A stretch of 64,000 nucleotides of DNA from Methylobacterium planeticum (GCF_008806345.1 NZ_VZZJ01000004.1:62001-126000); one strand, 5' to 3'; numbered from the stretch's first letter, positions 45,220-56,619 are shown. Made by a program: numbers and translations. The notes: generated from the sequence alone by a model not told the origin.

Positions 45220-46371
45220 GTGCATGCCGTGGACCGGATCGCCCCCGAACCACAAGACTCCGAACCACAAGACTCCGAACCACAAGACCTCGCACCGCAA
45301 CACCCGGTGCGTCGCCTGGCCCGGCACCCGGCCCTGACCTTGGCCTTCAACGCCCTTCCGCAGCGCGCACGCGCCGCCCTGTCCTTGTCGGCGCCATCCT
45401 GGGCAACACCGTGGCGCCGGCGCCGGGCGCCCGAGGCCCCGCGCACGGGGCCGTCGATCGCCGTGATCGGCAATTGCCAGGCCCGGGGCGCCGCCCAGGC
45501 GATGCGGCTGCTCGCACCCAACAGCCCCGTGCGCTTCATCCAGATGGCGTGGCTGAAGCGCGAGCACGGCCACGTCGAGGGCCTCGCCCGCACGCTGCAC
45601 GGCTTCGACCACGTGTTCTCGCAGCACTTCCCCTCCGGGCTGATCCCGGGGGGCGACGTCGATGCCCTGCGGGTCCTGGAGCCGCGCCTGCGGCTCTTCC
45701 CCACCATCGTGTTCCCGGCCTTTCACCCGGACATGGTCTATGCGGGCCGGATCCAGGACCTCGCGGCCCTCAAGCTCGCGCCCTCGCCGATGGGGCAGTA
45801 CCATTCCGCCATCGCGCTCGCGGCCCACCGGGTCGGCCTCAGCGTCGACCGGACGGTGGCGCTCTACCGCGAGGACGTGTTCGCGCGGCTCGGCTATCTC
45901 GGATTGTGGGATTCCTCGGTGCGCGACCTCCTCGGCAGCGCCGCCCAGGTCGGGTTCGGGCTCGACCGCGAGATGGCGCGCTGGGCCCGGCGCGGGGACT
46001 TCATGTACGTCCTCAACCACCCCAAGGCCTTCGTGATCGGCGATATCGCCCGGCGCCTCCTCGAGGAGAGCGGCCTGCGGCCGGAGCCCGTCGAGATCGA
46101 GGCCTATATCGGGGACGAGCTCGCCCGCGACGTGGTCTGGCCGGTCTACCCGCCGATCGCCGAGAGCTTCGGCCTGACGGGCTCCTACCTGTTCAAGGCG
46201 AAGCCCCGGGGCAATGCCTTCCCGCGCCTCTACGACCTGCCGGGCTTCGTCGCCGAAAGCTTCGCGGTCTATGACGGGCTGACGCGCGAGGCCGTCGCCT
46301 GCCAGCGGGTGGAGTCCTGGCTCGCCGACCCGGCGACCGCCGGGATCTTCGACGCCGCGCGGGCGGGTTGA
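45220..46371 (+). CDS. WcbI-family polysaccharide biosynthesis protein
   Basis: The 383-residue protein has GNCQA (84-88), LRRLLAPN-like MRLLAPNSPV, FSQHFPSG and FPAFHPDM, the diagnostic segments of WcbI, a putative acetyltransferase with an SGNH-like active site. The N terminus has an in-frame repeat (EPQDS three times; 15-bp DNA repeats at about 45246-45291), probably disordered. It is divergent from the GSCFA gene across 40 bp, so promoters overlap. Both may modify capsule or exopolysaccharide. Confidence 0.87.
   Translation: MHAVDRIAPEPQDSEPQDSEPQDLAPQHPVRRLARHPALTLAFNALPQRARAALSLSAPSWATPWRRRRAPEAPRTGPSIAVIGNCQARGAAQAMRLLAPNSPVRFIQMAWLKREHGHVEGLARTLHGFDHVFSQHFPSGLIPGGDVDALRVLEPRLRLFPTIVFPAFHPDMVYAGRIQDLAALKLAPSPMGQYHSAIALAAHRVGLSVDRTVALYREDVFARLGYLGLWDSSVRDLLGSAAQVGFGLDREMARWARRGDFMYVLNHPKAFVIGDIARRLLEESGLRPEPVEIEAYIGDELARDVVWPVYPPIAESFGLTGSYLFKAKPRGNAFPRLYDLPGFVAESFAVYDGLTREAVACQRVESWLADPATAGIFDAARAG
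45246..45291. repeat. 15-bp tandem repeats in the wcbI-like 5' end
   Basis: Three in-frame copies of a 15-bp unit (GAACCACAAGACTCC-like) encode the EPQDS repeats near the N terminus. Copy number changes would keep the frame. Confidence 0.85.
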
Positions 46372-46400
46372 GGCCGGGCCGACGGGATCGGGCGCCGTCC

Positions 46401-46793
46401 TCAGCCGGCGTGGCGGCGCGGCTCGGCCAGCGCCCCGGTCATCATGCGGGCGAGGGCGACGATCTCGCGCACCCCGTAGGGCTTCTGCACGAACAGGCTG
46501 CCCGAGACCGTCCGGCGCTCGCGCAGGGCGGCGGTGGAGGCGTAGATCACGGGCCGGTCCGGGTGGATCGCCCGGTAGGCATCCGCCACCGTCCAGCCGT
46601 CGATCAGGCCGGGGAGGCGGATATCGGTGAAGAGCCAGTCGATCTCCGCCCCGCGCCGGCGCAGGATCGTCAGGGCGGCCTCGCCGCTCGAAGCCTCGAC
46701 CACGCGGATGCCCTCCTGCTCGCACAGGGTCGTGAGCATCTCGAGGAGCAGGAAGCTGTCCTCCACGATCAGCACGGTGGGGTGAGGGGACAT
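46401..46793 (-). CDS. Single-domain response regulator
   Basis: The 130-residue protein is only a receiver domain: acidic pocket ED (11-12), phospho-acceptor Asp57 (LFTDIRLPG), ASTA at the T/S position and Lys in VQKPYG. No output domain is present, so it must act through partners. It diverges from a stand-alone Hpt gene 73 bp away, a likely phosphorelay pair. The ATG at 46793 is the natural start. Confidence 0.93.
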   Translation of the reverse strand: MSPHPTVLIVEDSFLLLEMLTTLCEQEGIRVVEASSGEAALTILRRRGAEIDWLFTDIRLPGLIDGWTVADAYRAIHPDRPVIYASTAALRERRTVSGSLFVQKPYGVREIVALARMMTGALAEPRRHAG

Positions 46794-46865
46794 GGGCGTG
46801 ATCCGGTTGTCGGCCCGGCCACTGGACGGTATCGTGGTTAATATTCCTTCAAAGAGTTGATTCGG

Positions 46866-47270
46866 ATGCCCGACCAGCCCCCCAAGGGCGGTGCGCCCGC
46901 GCAGCAGGATGCCGGTTTCGCCCCCCCGCGGGACGCCGGGCCGGCCCCGGCCTACGACCCGGAGGTGGTGGCCGAGCTCGAGGCGGTGTTCGGCCGGGCC
47001 CGCCTGCTGAACCTCCTGGCCGGCCTCGGGATCGAGATCGACCGGCGCCTGCGGGATCCCGAGGCGCAGCGGGACGCCCTCGCGCGGGACGCCCACGCCC
47101 TCGTCTCGGCGAGCGGCACCCTCGGCTTCAGCGCCCTGTCCCGGGCCTGCGCGGCGCTGGAGCAGGCCTGCCACGCCGGCACCGGGGTCGGACCGGCCCT
47201 CGCCGCGGCGCGGCGCTCGGCGGAGGCGGCCTCCGACGCGATCGACCGGCTGCGGGTGCGGGCCGCCTGA
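46866..47270 (+). CDS. Stand-alone Hpt-domain protein
   Basis: The 134-residue protein has a Pro/Gln/Ala-rich N terminus (1-30) and an Hpt helical bundle whose phospho-acceptor lies in LARDAHALVSASGTLGF (His77). The serine after it replaces the more common lysine of HxLKGS. It is the likely partner of the divergent receiver gene. The ATG at 46866 is preferred. A TTG at 46857 sits too close to AAAGAG. It does not resemble the Hpt protein at 30 kb beyond the fold. Confidence 0.82.
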   Translation: MPDQPPKGGAPAQQDAGFAPPRDAGPAPAYDPEVVAELEAVFGRARLLNLLAGLGIEIDRRLRDPEAQRDALARDAHALVSASGTLGFSALSRACAALEQACHAGTGVGPALAAARRSAEAASDAIDRLRVRAA

Positions 47271-47587
47271 GGCGGCGCCCCGCGGGCACCGGCTCGACCC
47301 GCCGGAGCCTGTGGCGGCCCGGCCACAACGGGGCGCAAATCCCCGGCCGTTCGGCGCGTGCCCCGGCCCTGCCCCAATTGGCGCGCGATGAGCCCGGGCC
47401 GTCCGGCCGGTTTCAGGTGCGCGACGGCACATCGGCGGCGCTCGCGCGGTGCTCGATACCTCCCGTCAAGGTTGACGGAACCTTCGCTTAACCTGGCGCG
47501 CCTAGAAACAAGGCCAGAGACACCACGCGGAAACGGCCTCGAAGTCCCGCAGCCGGCCTTCGGCACCGCCCGAGGAGAATTGAGATC
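47271..47587. other. Intergenic region upstream of pal
   Basis: This 317-bp gap precedes pal. It contains CGTCAA-GG-TTGACG at 47464-47477, a small inverted repeat that could be an operator, and a TTAACC word at about 47489. The expected tolQRAB genes are not here. I find no reading frame or RNA with support. Confidence 0.5.
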
Positions 47588-48091
47588 ATGTCCAAGACCG
47601 CGCGCTTCCGCGTGCTCCCGCTCGCCGCGGCGCTCGTCGCCGCGCTCAGCGTCGCCGCCTGCAGCAACGACAAGGACCTCGCCGACGCCTCCGCCTTCGG
47701 GGCGGGCGCCTCGACGCCGGGCAGCGCCCAGGATTTCGTGGTCAATGTCGGCGACCGCGTCTTCTTCGAATCGGATTCGACCGACCTGACGCCCACCGCC
47801 ACCAGCACCCTCGACAAGCAGGCCGCCTGGCTGCAGCGCTACCCCCGCTACACCTTCATCGTCGAGGGCCATGCCGACGAGCGCGGCACCCGCGAGTACA
47901 ACTTCTCCCTCGGGGCCCGCCGCGCCCAGACCGCGTTCGACTACCTCGCCTCCCGGGGCATCGCGTCGGGCCGGATGCGGACCGTGTCCTACGGCAAGGA
48001 GCGGCCGGTCGCGGTCTGCAACGACATCTCATGCTGGTCGCAGAACCGCCGGGCCGTCACCGTGCTCGACCGCGGCGGCGCCGGCTCGTAA
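47588..48091 (+). CDS. pal: Peptidoglycan-associated lipoprotein Pal
   Basis: Pal anchors the outer membrane to peptidoglycan and works with TolB in constriction. The 167-residue protein has a lipobox (SVAAC, Cys25) and an OmpA-like domain (about 60-160) with FFESDSTDLTP, GHADERGTREYNFSLGARRAQ and YGKERPV. All are standard. GAGGAG lies about 11 bases before the ATG. cpoB, tilS and ftsH follow in the same direction. tolB is not immediately upstream. Confidence 0.96.
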   Translation: MSKTARFRVLPLAAALVAALSVAACSNDKDLADASAFGAGASTPGSAQDFVVNVGDRVFFESDSTDLTPTATSTLDKQAAWLQRYPRYTFIVEGHADERGTREYNFSLGARRAQTAFDYLASRGIASGRMRTVSYGKERPVAVCNDISCWSQNRRAVTVLDRGGAGS

Positions 48092-48219
48092 CCCGGACCG
48101 GCGCGCGGCCGATCGCGGCCGGCGCCGCACTTTTGCCGTGAGGCGGAGCATCTGCTATCGGCGGCGCGCCGCGTTGGGTTTGCGGCGCACAATCGCCCCA
48201 ACGACCGGTGCCGACTGAC

Positions 48220-49197
48220 ATGCTCCGCCGCCTCCTCCTCGCCACCTGCCTGGTCCTGCCGCCGGCAGCGCTCCCGATCCTGCCGGCCTCCGCCCAGGAC
48301 GCCTCGGAATTCGTGGTGCGCCTCAACCGGCTGGAGAACCAGTCGCGGATGATGGCGGGGCAGATCGAGACCCTCCAGTACGAGAACCGCCAGCTCAAGG
48401 AGCAGCTTCGCAAGTTCCAGGAGGACGTCGATTTCCGCTTCCAGGAGGGCAAGGGCGGCGGCAGCGCCAAGCCCGCGGCCCCCGTGAACGGCGCCAATCC
48501 CGGCGCGGCCAAGCCCCAGAAGCGCGGCGACGCCTTCGACCCGAGCCAGAGCCCGGGCTCCCCCGGCGCGCCCCTGCCCCTCGGCGGCACGACGCCCCCG
48601 GCGCCGGTGGCCCAGGCCCAGCCCCAAGCCCAGCCCCAGCCCGCGCCTCTCCAGCGCCTGCCCGCCCCCGCCATCGACGAGGCCGAGGAGGCGGAGGAGG
48701 AGGTCCCCCCGGGTCTCGGCGGCCCCGTCGACCTGACCCCGCCGCCCCGGATCGGCACCACCGGCGCGCTCCCGGCCCGCCCGCCGAGCGTGGCGGCCAC
48801 CGGCACCGGCGACGCCAGGGCCGATTACGAGGCCGCCTACGCGCTGGTGCAGCAGCGTCAGTACGAGCAGGCCGAGATGGGCCTGCGCCAGTTCATCCAG
48901 TCCCATCCCCGCGACGGCCACGTGGCGGCGGCGACCTACTGGCTCGGCGAGAGCTACCTGCAGCGCAACCGCAACCGCGAGGCGGCCGAGCAGTTCCTCA
49001 AGGTCTCGACCGACTACGCCCGCTCGCCCCAGGCCCCCGAGGCGATGCTCAAGCTCGGCGCCTCCCTCAACGCGCTCGGCGCCCGCGAGCAGGCCTGCGC
49101 CACCCTGGCCGAGCTCGAGCGCAAGTTCCCGAGCGCGTCGCCGAGCGTGCGCCAGGGCGTGGCGCGCGAGCAGAAGCGCGCGCGCTGCGCCGCTTGA
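48220..49197 (+). CDS. cpoB: Tol-Pal system protein CpoB (YbgF)
   Basis: The 325-residue periplasmic protein has a signal peptide ending ASAQD, a trimerising coiled coil (about 32-70, with RLENQSRMMAGQIETLQYENRQ), a Pro/Ala-rich linker and C-terminal TPR repeats (about 205-320, YEQAEMGLRQFIQSHP). CpoB coordinates peptidoglycan synthesis with outer-membrane constriction. It lies 128 bp after pal. A GTG four codons upstream (48208) is possible. Confidence 0.92.
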   Translation: MLRRLLLATCLVLPPAALPILPASAQDASEFVVRLNRLENQSRMMAGQIETLQYENRQLKEQLRKFQEDVDFRFQEGKGGGSAKPAAPVNGANPGAAKPQKRGDAFDPSQSPGSPGAPLPLGGTTPPAPVAQAQPQAQPQPAPLQRLPAPAIDEAEEAEEEVPPGLGGPVDLTPPPRIGTTGALPARPPSVAATGTGDARADYEAAYALVQQRQYEQAEMGLRQFIQSHPRDGHVAAATYWLGESYLQRNRNREAAEQFLKVSTDYARSPQAPEAMLKLGASLNALGAREQACATLAELERKFPSASPSVRQGVAREQKRARCAA

Positions 49198-50401
49198 GCG
49201 GGACGGGCCGGGACCGCGACGCGGCTCCCGGCCTCGCCGGCGAGGGTGCCGTCGAGGGTGCCGTCGAGGGTGCATTGGCGCCCTGGCTCGCGCGCGGCGG
49301 CCCCATCCTGCTCGCGGTCTCCGGCGGCCCCGATTCGACGGCCCTGATGCACGCGGCCGCGGCGGGCGCCGGCCGCGCCGGCCCGGCGCTCCACGTCGCC
49401 ACCGTCGATCACGGCCTGCGCCCGGACTCCGCCGCCGAGGCGGAGGCGGTGGCGCGCGGCGCGGCCGGCCTCGGCCTGCCGCATCACCGGCTCCGCTGGG
49501 AGGGCCCGCACCCCGCGACCGGCCTGCAGGCGGCGGCGCGCGAGGCCCGCTACCGGCTCCTCGCGGCCTGCGCCGGCGGGATCGACGCCGGGCTCCTCCT
49601 CACCGGCCATACCCGCGACGACCAAGCCGAGACGGTGCTGATGCGCCTGCTGGCCGGCAGCGGCCCGGCGGGGCTCGCCGGGATGCGGGCGGAGCGGCCC
49701 CTCGGGCCCGGCCTGATCCTGGCCCGGCCGTTCCTCGGCCTGCCCAAGGCCGCCCTGGTGGCGTGGTGCCGGGCCCGCGGGCTCGCGACCCTGCGCGACC
49801 CCTCGAATGCCGACCCGCGCTTCGGCCGCGCCCGGCTGCGCGCCCTGATGCCGGCCCTCGCCCGCGAGGGGCTCAGCGCCGCCCGGCTCGTGCGCCTCGC
49901 CGAGCGCGCCGCCCGGGACGAGGCCGCCCTCGGGGCCGCCGCCGCGCAGGCCCTCGCGGCGGCGCTGCGCGAGGAGGCGCCGGGCCGGCTCGGGCTCGAC
50001 GGCGCCGAGGTCGCGGCCCTGCCGGACGCGGTGGCCCTGCGCCTCCTCGACCGCGCCCTCGACCGGGCGGGGGGGGCGGGGCCGCGCCGCCTCGAGCGGC
50101 TGGAGCGGCTCGCCCTCGAGGCGCTCCTGCCCGCCCTGCGGGCGGGCCGGCCGCTGCGCCGGACCCTGCGCGGGCTCCTGATCGAGGCGCGCCCCGACGG
50201 CGGCCTGAGCCTCCGGCCGGCCCCGCGGCGCGGGGGGCCGCGTCCCGGCAGCGATCCGCATGGGCGCCATGGCGCAGGCGACGCCGGCTTACTTGGCAAG
50301 GGGGAGCCCACAACCTACATTGGGCCGGAGTGCGATGATGATCCCACGGCGGCGGGCAAGGGGCCCGGGGCCGGGCTCGCGCACTCGCCAAGGATGGATC
50401 G

Positions 50402-50405
<4 letters not shown>
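49194..50405 (+). CDS. tilS: tRNA(Ile) lysidine synthetase TilS
   Basis: TilS converts C34 of tRNA-Ile to lysidine so that it reads AUA. The 403-residue product has the P-loop SGGPDS (43-48), [16 protein letters not shown] and [17 protein letters not shown], all N-type ATP pyrophosphatase features. The GC-rich second half is low in complexity. The start is a TTG overlapping the cpoB stop. The true start could lie later, since residues 19-26 are a [10 protein letters not shown] repeat. It overlaps ftsH by four bases. Confidence 0.92.
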
Positions 50406-52324
<1,919 letters not shown>

Positions 52325-52367
52325 GGACCGAACCCCGGGCCCGGGCGCCGAAGCAACGACCCGGAGA

Positions 52368-52393
52368 GGGCGCCGTCAGGCGCCCTTTCTTTT
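52368..52393 (+). terminator. Terminator after ftsH
   Basis: A 7-bp stem (GGGCGCC / GGCGCCC) closes a GTCA loop, followed by TTTCTTTT. It lies 43 bp after the ftsH stop. Confidence 0.85.
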
Positions 52394-52640
52394 GGCCGCA
52401 TGTCGACCGCCTCTGGCCGGGAAGGAGCCCGCTCGCCCGGGGCGCGCGACCGGCGCGGCCCCTCCGCCCCGGCGCCCCTCCTGCCGGAGGATCGGGGCAC
52501 CGGGGGTTCGCAGCGGCCCGCCGGACGGCCCGCATCCGAGAGGCACGATTCACTAATTCCGAATCGCGCACGGCGAGGTTCCCCGAAGTCTGCTAGGCTG
52601 GTGCCCAAGAAACCATTCGGCCGACGACGCGGAGACGCAG
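52394..52640. other. Intergenic region between the ftsH terminator and glmM
   Basis: After the terminator about 250 bp remain before glmM. The first half is dense GC that is open in several frames without features. The last 100 bp are less GC-rich and probably hold the glmM promoter, but I cannot fix its elements. Confidence 0.45.
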
Positions 52641-53981
52641 GTGCGCAAGTATTTCGGGACGGACGGCATCCGGGGCCGGGCCAACGGGGTGATCACGCCG
52701 GAGCTGGCCCTCAAGGTCGGGCAGGCGGCCGGCCTCGTGTTCCAGCGCGGCGACCACCGCCACCGGGTCGTGATCGGCAAGGACACCCGCCTGTCCGGCT
52801 ACATGATCGAGACCGCGCTGATCGCCGGCTTCACCTCGGTGGGCATGGACGTGCTCCAGCTCGGCCCGATGCCGACGCCCGCCGTCGCCATGCTCACCCG
52901 CTCCATGCGCGCCGATATCGGGGTGATGATCTCGGCCTCCCACAACCCCTACGAGGACAACGGCATCAAGCTGTTCGGGCCCGATGGGTTCAAGCTCAAC
53001 GACGAGGTCGAGCGCGAGATCGAGGCGCTGATCGACGGGGAGCTGCACAAGAAGCTCGCCGGCTCGCGCGATCTCGGCCGGGCCAAGCGGATCGAGAGCG
53101 TGCATGCCCGCTACATCGAGTTCGCCAAGCGCACGCTGCCGCGCCACGTCACCCTCGACGGCCTGCGCGTCGTGGTCGATTGCGCCAACGGCGCCGCCTA
53201 CCGGGTCGCGCCCGAGACCCTGTGGGAGCTCGGCGCCGAGGTCATCGCCATCGGGGTCGATCCGGACGGCTTCAACATCAACCGGGACGTCGGCTCGACC
53301 GCGCCGAGCGCCCTCGTGCACAAGGTCCGCGAATTGCGCGCCGACATCGGCATCGCCCTCGACGGCGACGCCGATCGGGTGCTGATCGTCGACGAGAAGG
53401 GGCAGGTGGTCGACGGCGACCAGCTGATGGGGGTGGTGGCCCGCTCCTGGAAGGAGGACGACCGCCTGACCCAGCCGGGGCTGGTGGCCACGATCATGTC
53501 CAATCTCGGCCTCGAGCGCTATCTCGGCGGGCTCGGGCTCAGCCTCGCCCGGACGGCGGTGGGCGACCGCTACGTCCTCGAGCACATGCGCGAGCACGGC
53601 TACAATCTCGGCGGCGAGCAATCGGGCCACATCATCATGTCGGACTACGCCACGACGGGCGACGGGCTGGTGGCAGCGCTGCAGCTTCTCAGCGTGGTCA
53701 AGCGCCAGGAGCGGCCGGTGAGCGCGGTCTGCCACTGCTTCGAGCCGCTGCCGCAGATCCTGAAGAACGTGCGCTACGGCTCGGGCGAACCCTTGCGGCA
53801 GGCGGCGGTGGTCACGGCGATCGAGCATGCGCGCGAGCGCCTCGGCAATGGCGGGCGCCTCGTGATCCGCCCCTCCGGCACCGAGCCGGTGATCCGGGTG
53901 ATGGCCGAGGGCGACGACCGCAGCCTCGTCAACGAGGTCGTGGACGAGGTGGTGGACGCCGTCACCCGCGTCGCCGCCTGA
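52641..53981 (+). CDS. glmM: Phosphoglucosamine mutase GlmM
   Basis: GlmM interconverts glucosamine-6-phosphate and -1-phosphate on the path to UDP-GlcNAc for peptidoglycan and lipopolysaccharide. The 446-residue protein starts [15 protein letters not shown], has the phosphoserine loop in SASHNP (Ser100), the metal loop DGDADR and the late [11 protein letters not shown] phosphate-binding loop. The GTG start at 52641 has GGAGA six bases upstream. It commonly follows ftsH in Alphaproteobacteria. Confidence 0.97.
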   Translation: MRKYFGTDGIRGRANGVITPELALKVGQAAGLVFQRGDHRHRVVIGKDTRLSGYMIETALIAGFTSVGMDVLQLGPMPTPAVAMLTRSMRADIGVMISASHNPYEDNGIKLFGPDGFKLNDEVEREIEALIDGELHKKLAGSRDLGRAKRIESVHARYIEFAKRTLPRHVTLDGLRVVVDCANGAAYRVAPETLWELGAEVIAIGVDPDGFNINRDVGSTAPSALVHKVRELRADIGIALDGDADRVLIVDEKGQVVDGDQLMGVVARSWKEDDRLTQPGLVATIMSNLGLERYLGGLGLSLARTAVGDRYVLEHMREHGYNLGGEQSGHIIMSDYATTGDGLVAALQLLSVVKRQERPVSAVCHCFEPLPQILKNVRYGSGEPLRQAAVVTAIEHARERLGNGGRLVIRPSGTEPVIRVMAEGDDRSLVNEVVDEVVDAVTRVAA

Positions 53982-53995
53982 AGGCGCGCGCGGTT

Positions 53996-54319
53996 CTACG
54001 CGCGCGGCCCGTACAGAATGATCGCCATCCCGGCGAGGCAGACGGCCCCGCCGGCGATGTCCCAGCGGTCCGGCGGGTGGCCCTCCGCGGCCCAGAGCCA
54101 GAGGATCGAGGCGGCGACGTAGACGCCGCCATAGGCCGCGTAGGCGCGCCCGGCGGCCTCGCTCTCCACGAAGGTCAGCAGGTAGGCGAAGAGCGCCAGG
54201 GAGGCGAGACCCGGGGCCGCCCAGCAGGGGGAGCGGTCGAGGCGCAGCCACGCCCAGAACGCGAAGCATCCGGCGATCTCCGCCAGGGCGGCGCCCGCAT
54301 AGGCCAGGAGGGTCGGCAT
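53996..54319 (-). CDS. YnfA-family (UPF0060) membrane protein
   Basis: The 107-residue protein has four membrane helices and the family motifs [34 protein letters not shown] and [12 protein letters not shown]. YnfA proteins are small-multidrug-resistance-like membrane proteins of unclear substrate. The ATG at 54319 fits the family start; another ATG four codons earlier (54331) is also possible. It is convergent with glmM, 14 bp apart. Confidence 0.9.
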   Translation of the reverse strand: MPTLLAYAGAALAEIAGCFAFWAWLRLDRSPCWAAPGLASLALFAYLLTFVESEAAGRAYAAYGGVYVAASILWLWAAEGHPPDRWDIAGGAVCLAGMAIILYGPRA

Positions 54320-54371
54320 CCCGGCTGCCATCGCATGCCCGGCGCGGTCGGGCCAGCCCGGGCGGCGCCCG

Positions 54372-54644
54372 TCAGGCGGCGCTCCGCGTAAGCAGGGGCA
54401 GGAGCGCTCCCTTCAGGGCCTCCATCTGCGCCTCGGTCTCCGCCCGCGCCCGGGTCTCGTCGGGCTGCAGCCGGGCGCGCAGGCGCGCCACCTCGTCCGC
54501 CAGGGCATCGTTCTCCGCAACCAGGAGAGCCACCTTCTCCTCGGCGATGCGGGCGCGGGCCAGGGCCTCGTTGCGCTCCTGCTCGCGGACCTGCACCCGG
54601 TCGCGCCACAGGCGCGTCGCCACGGATTCGGTCTCTTCGCCCAC
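54372..54644 (-). CDS. Small coiled-coil hypothetical protein
   Basis: The 90-residue protein is nearly all helix and charged, with a heptad-like stretch about 15-60 ([20 protein letters not shown] and [13 protein letters not shown]). It has no signal peptide or membrane helix and is unrecognised. The start at 54644 is supported by a nearby GGAGG on the minus strand. It may be co-transcribed with the YnfA gene 52 bp downstream. Confidence 0.7.
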   Translation of the reverse strand: MGEETESVATRLWRDRVQVREQERNEALARARIAEEKVALLVAENDALADEVARLRARLQPDETRARAETEAQMEALKGALLPLLTRSAA

Positions 54645-54755
54645 GGCCGCCTCCCGATGATGTGATCGCCGGGGGAGCCTCGCATGGAGGCGTTCATTAA
54701 GTATGACCGCGCGGCCCTCTGTCCCCTGCCGGACGGACGGGGTGGCGCGGCGCGG

Positions 54756-55094
54756 TCAGGCCGGATCGTAGGCCGCCACCAGGGCCGGCGGCGCGGTCGC
54801 CCGCCAGGCGTTCAGGAGGGCGCCCCGCAGAACCTCCTCGTCGGCCTCAGGCAGATCGAGATTGGTCCAGCCGCGCCGGCCCCAGGCCCCCGGCAGGGGG
54901 GCGAACAGGGCGGGCTCCGCCTCGATCAGCACGGCCTGGTGCCCGGGCGTGAGCTTGAGCACGGTGCGCTCCTCCTCGCTCCACAGGGTCGCGAAGATGC
55001 GCCCGCCGACGCGGAAATCGGCGTTGCCCATGTGGGCGCCCTCGATCACCTCGGGCAGCATCAGGGCCAGCGCCCGCACGTCCTCCGGCAGCAT
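54756..55094 (-). CDS. MmcQ/YjbR family protein
   Basis: The 112-residue protein matches the MmcQ/YjbR (CyaY-like fold) family: RALALMLPEVIEGAHMGNADFRVGGRIFATL and LKLTPGHQAVLIEAEPALFAPLPGAWGRRGWTNLDL in overlapping blocks, then LRGALLNAWRATAP. These DNA-binding-like domains have no settled role. The ATG at 55094 begins the domain. The longer open frame upstream overlaps the next gene and is rejected. Confidence 0.87.
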   Translation of the reverse strand: MLPEDVRALALMLPEVIEGAHMGNADFRVGGRIFATLWSEEERTVLKLTPGHQAVLIEAEPALFAPLPGAWGRRGWTNLDLPEADEEVLRGALLNAWRATAPPALVAAYDPA

Positions 55095-55105
55095 CGGGAC
55101 CCGAA

Positions 55106-55348
55106 TCAGGCCGCGCCGCCGGCGGGCGGCTGCCAGGTGACGCCCGGATGCTCGCGGACGTCGCCCGGCTCCGAGCCGGTATCCTCGTCCGAGACCCAGT
55201 CGCCGGGCTCGACCACCGCCTCGACCGTATCCTCCGGGTACTGCGCCTCGACGAAGAGCCGGGCCTCGCCCTCGGAGGCCGTCCGCACGGTCACGAGGGG
55301 CCGCGGCCCCGCGGCCGAGCGAACCTGCGCGATGAAGAGCTGCGTCAA
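55106..55348 (-). CDS. Small hypothetical protein
   Basis: The 80-residue protein is acidic (VEPGDWVSDEDTGSEPGD in the second half) with a compact beta-rich first half (TQLFIAQVRSA; LVTVRTASEGEARLFVEAQY). It is not recognised. It lies 11 bp upstream of the MmcQ-like gene in the same direction and is probably co-transcribed. GGAGG lies about seven bases before its ATG, supporting the start. Confidence 0.7.
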   Translation of the reverse strand: MTQLFIAQVRSAAGPRPLVTVRTASEGEARLFVEAQYPEDTVEAVVEPGDWVSDEDTGSEPGDVREHPGVTWQPPAGGAA

Positions 55349-55613
55349 TCCTGCCTCCCGCGATCGAATGCGGCGATCGGAGTGCGGGCCCGGGTGAGGG
55401 CCCGTCCGCCGCGCCTGACCGGCAACGCGCCAGCGCGGGTTTCGTCCCGGCGCGCGGCGGCGGAGGGGAGGGGCGCATCGGGCGAAGGGGGCGGGCCCCT
55501 CCCGGCATGGATAAGTTTTAACGTTAAGTGGGATTTAAGACCTTTGTTGGAATCTCACCCCGTCTTCAGAGCCGGCATCAAGCTTCCGGCACCGTTCCAT
55601 CGAAGGAAACCTT

Positions 55614-56561
55614 ATGGCCCGCTCCAAGCTCTACGCTTTGGCGCGCTCCCTGACGCTCGTCGCGAGCGTCGGCGCGCCCTGCCTCGCACAGGCCGCGGAT
55701 CTCCTGCCGCCCCCGCCGCCGCCGCCGATGGCCCCCCCGATCGAGGTCGGCGGCGGCTGGTACCTGCGCGGCGACGTGGGCGCGAGCCTCTACGAGCGGT
55801 CGAGCTTCACCGCCTACGGCGAGACGGATGCCGGCGGCCACTACAACGAGCGCTACTACCAGAACGGCGGCTCGGCCAGCGGCGGCTTCGCGGGCGTCGG
55901 CATCGGCTACCAGTTCAACCCGTTCCTGCGCGGCGACATCACCGGCGAGTACCGCTTCTCGAACGGCATCGGCGGCAGCCGCACCTACGAGTACACCGCC
56001 GGCTACCTCAACGGGAACGAGCTGCGCGGGCGCATCAACGAGACCACCAAGGGCAATTTCGACGCCGCCGTGGTCCTCGCCAACGCGTATTTCGATCTCG
56101 GCACCTGGTACGGCGTGACGCCCTTCGTGGGCGGCGGCGTCGGCGTGGCCTTCAACCACATCTCCAGCACCCAGACCACCGGCACCGTCAGCGAGCCGAC
56201 CTTCGTGACCGCCGACCCCTGCGGCTGCAAGGGCTTCTACAACAAGACCGTCGGCGCCTATTACCAGGCCAAGACCAGCAACAGCCTCGCCTGGGCGCTG
56301 CATGCCGGTCTCGCCTACGACGTGACCCCGAACTTCAAGGTCGAGCTGGCCTACCGCTACCTCAACCTCGGCAGCGCCAAGACCGGCGCGGGCTACGAGC
56401 CCTGCTGCACCCAGACGATCGGCTTCTACAAGGAGAAGACCATCGAGGCGCACGACGTGAAGATCGGCCTGCGCTACCTGATGGGCGGCTACGCCGCGCC
56501 GCTGCCGCCGCTGATGGCCGATTATCAGCCGGCCCCGGGCCCACTGGTCCGCAAGTACTGA
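55614..56561 (+). CDS. Outer-membrane beta-barrel protein (Omp25/RopB type), copy 1
   Basis: The 315-residue protein has a signal peptide (about 1-27, ending AQA-AD), a poly-Pro segment and then a porin-like eight-stranded barrel: GGGWYLRGDVGASLYE, FAGVGIGYQFN, LRGDITGEYRF, and the closing strand KIGLRYLMGG. Two Cys-rich loops (DPCGCKG and EPCCTQT) are unusual for barrels and may form disulfides. It ends in a C-terminal aromatic-like VRKY. A strong terminator follows, so it is monocistronic. Confidence 0.88.
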   Translation: MARSKLYALARSLTLVASVGAPCLAQAADLLPPPPPPPMAPPIEVGGGWYLRGDVGASLYERSSFTAYGETDAGGHYNERYYQNGGSASGGFAGVGIGYQFNPFLRGDITGEYRFSNGIGGSRTYEYTAGYLNGNELRGRINETTKGNFDAAVVLANAYFDLGTWYGVTPFVGGGVGVAFNHISSTQTTGTVSEPTFVTADPCGCKGFYNKTVGAYYQAKTSNSLAWALHAGLAYDVTPNFKVELAYRYLNLGSAKTGAGYEPCCTQTIGFYKEKTIEAHDVKIGLRYLMGGYAAPLPPLMADYQPAPGPLVRKY

Positions 56562-56587
56562 TTTCACGAATTCCTTCAACGGACTGG

Positions 56588-56619
56588 AACGGCGCGGATC
56601 CGATCCGCGCCGTTTTCTT
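56588..56619 (+). terminator. Terminator after barrel copy 1
   Basis: An 11-bp stem (AACGGCGCGGA / TCCGCGCCGTT) closes a 5-base loop and is followed by TTCTTG. It lies 27 bp after the stop codon. Confidence 0.85.
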
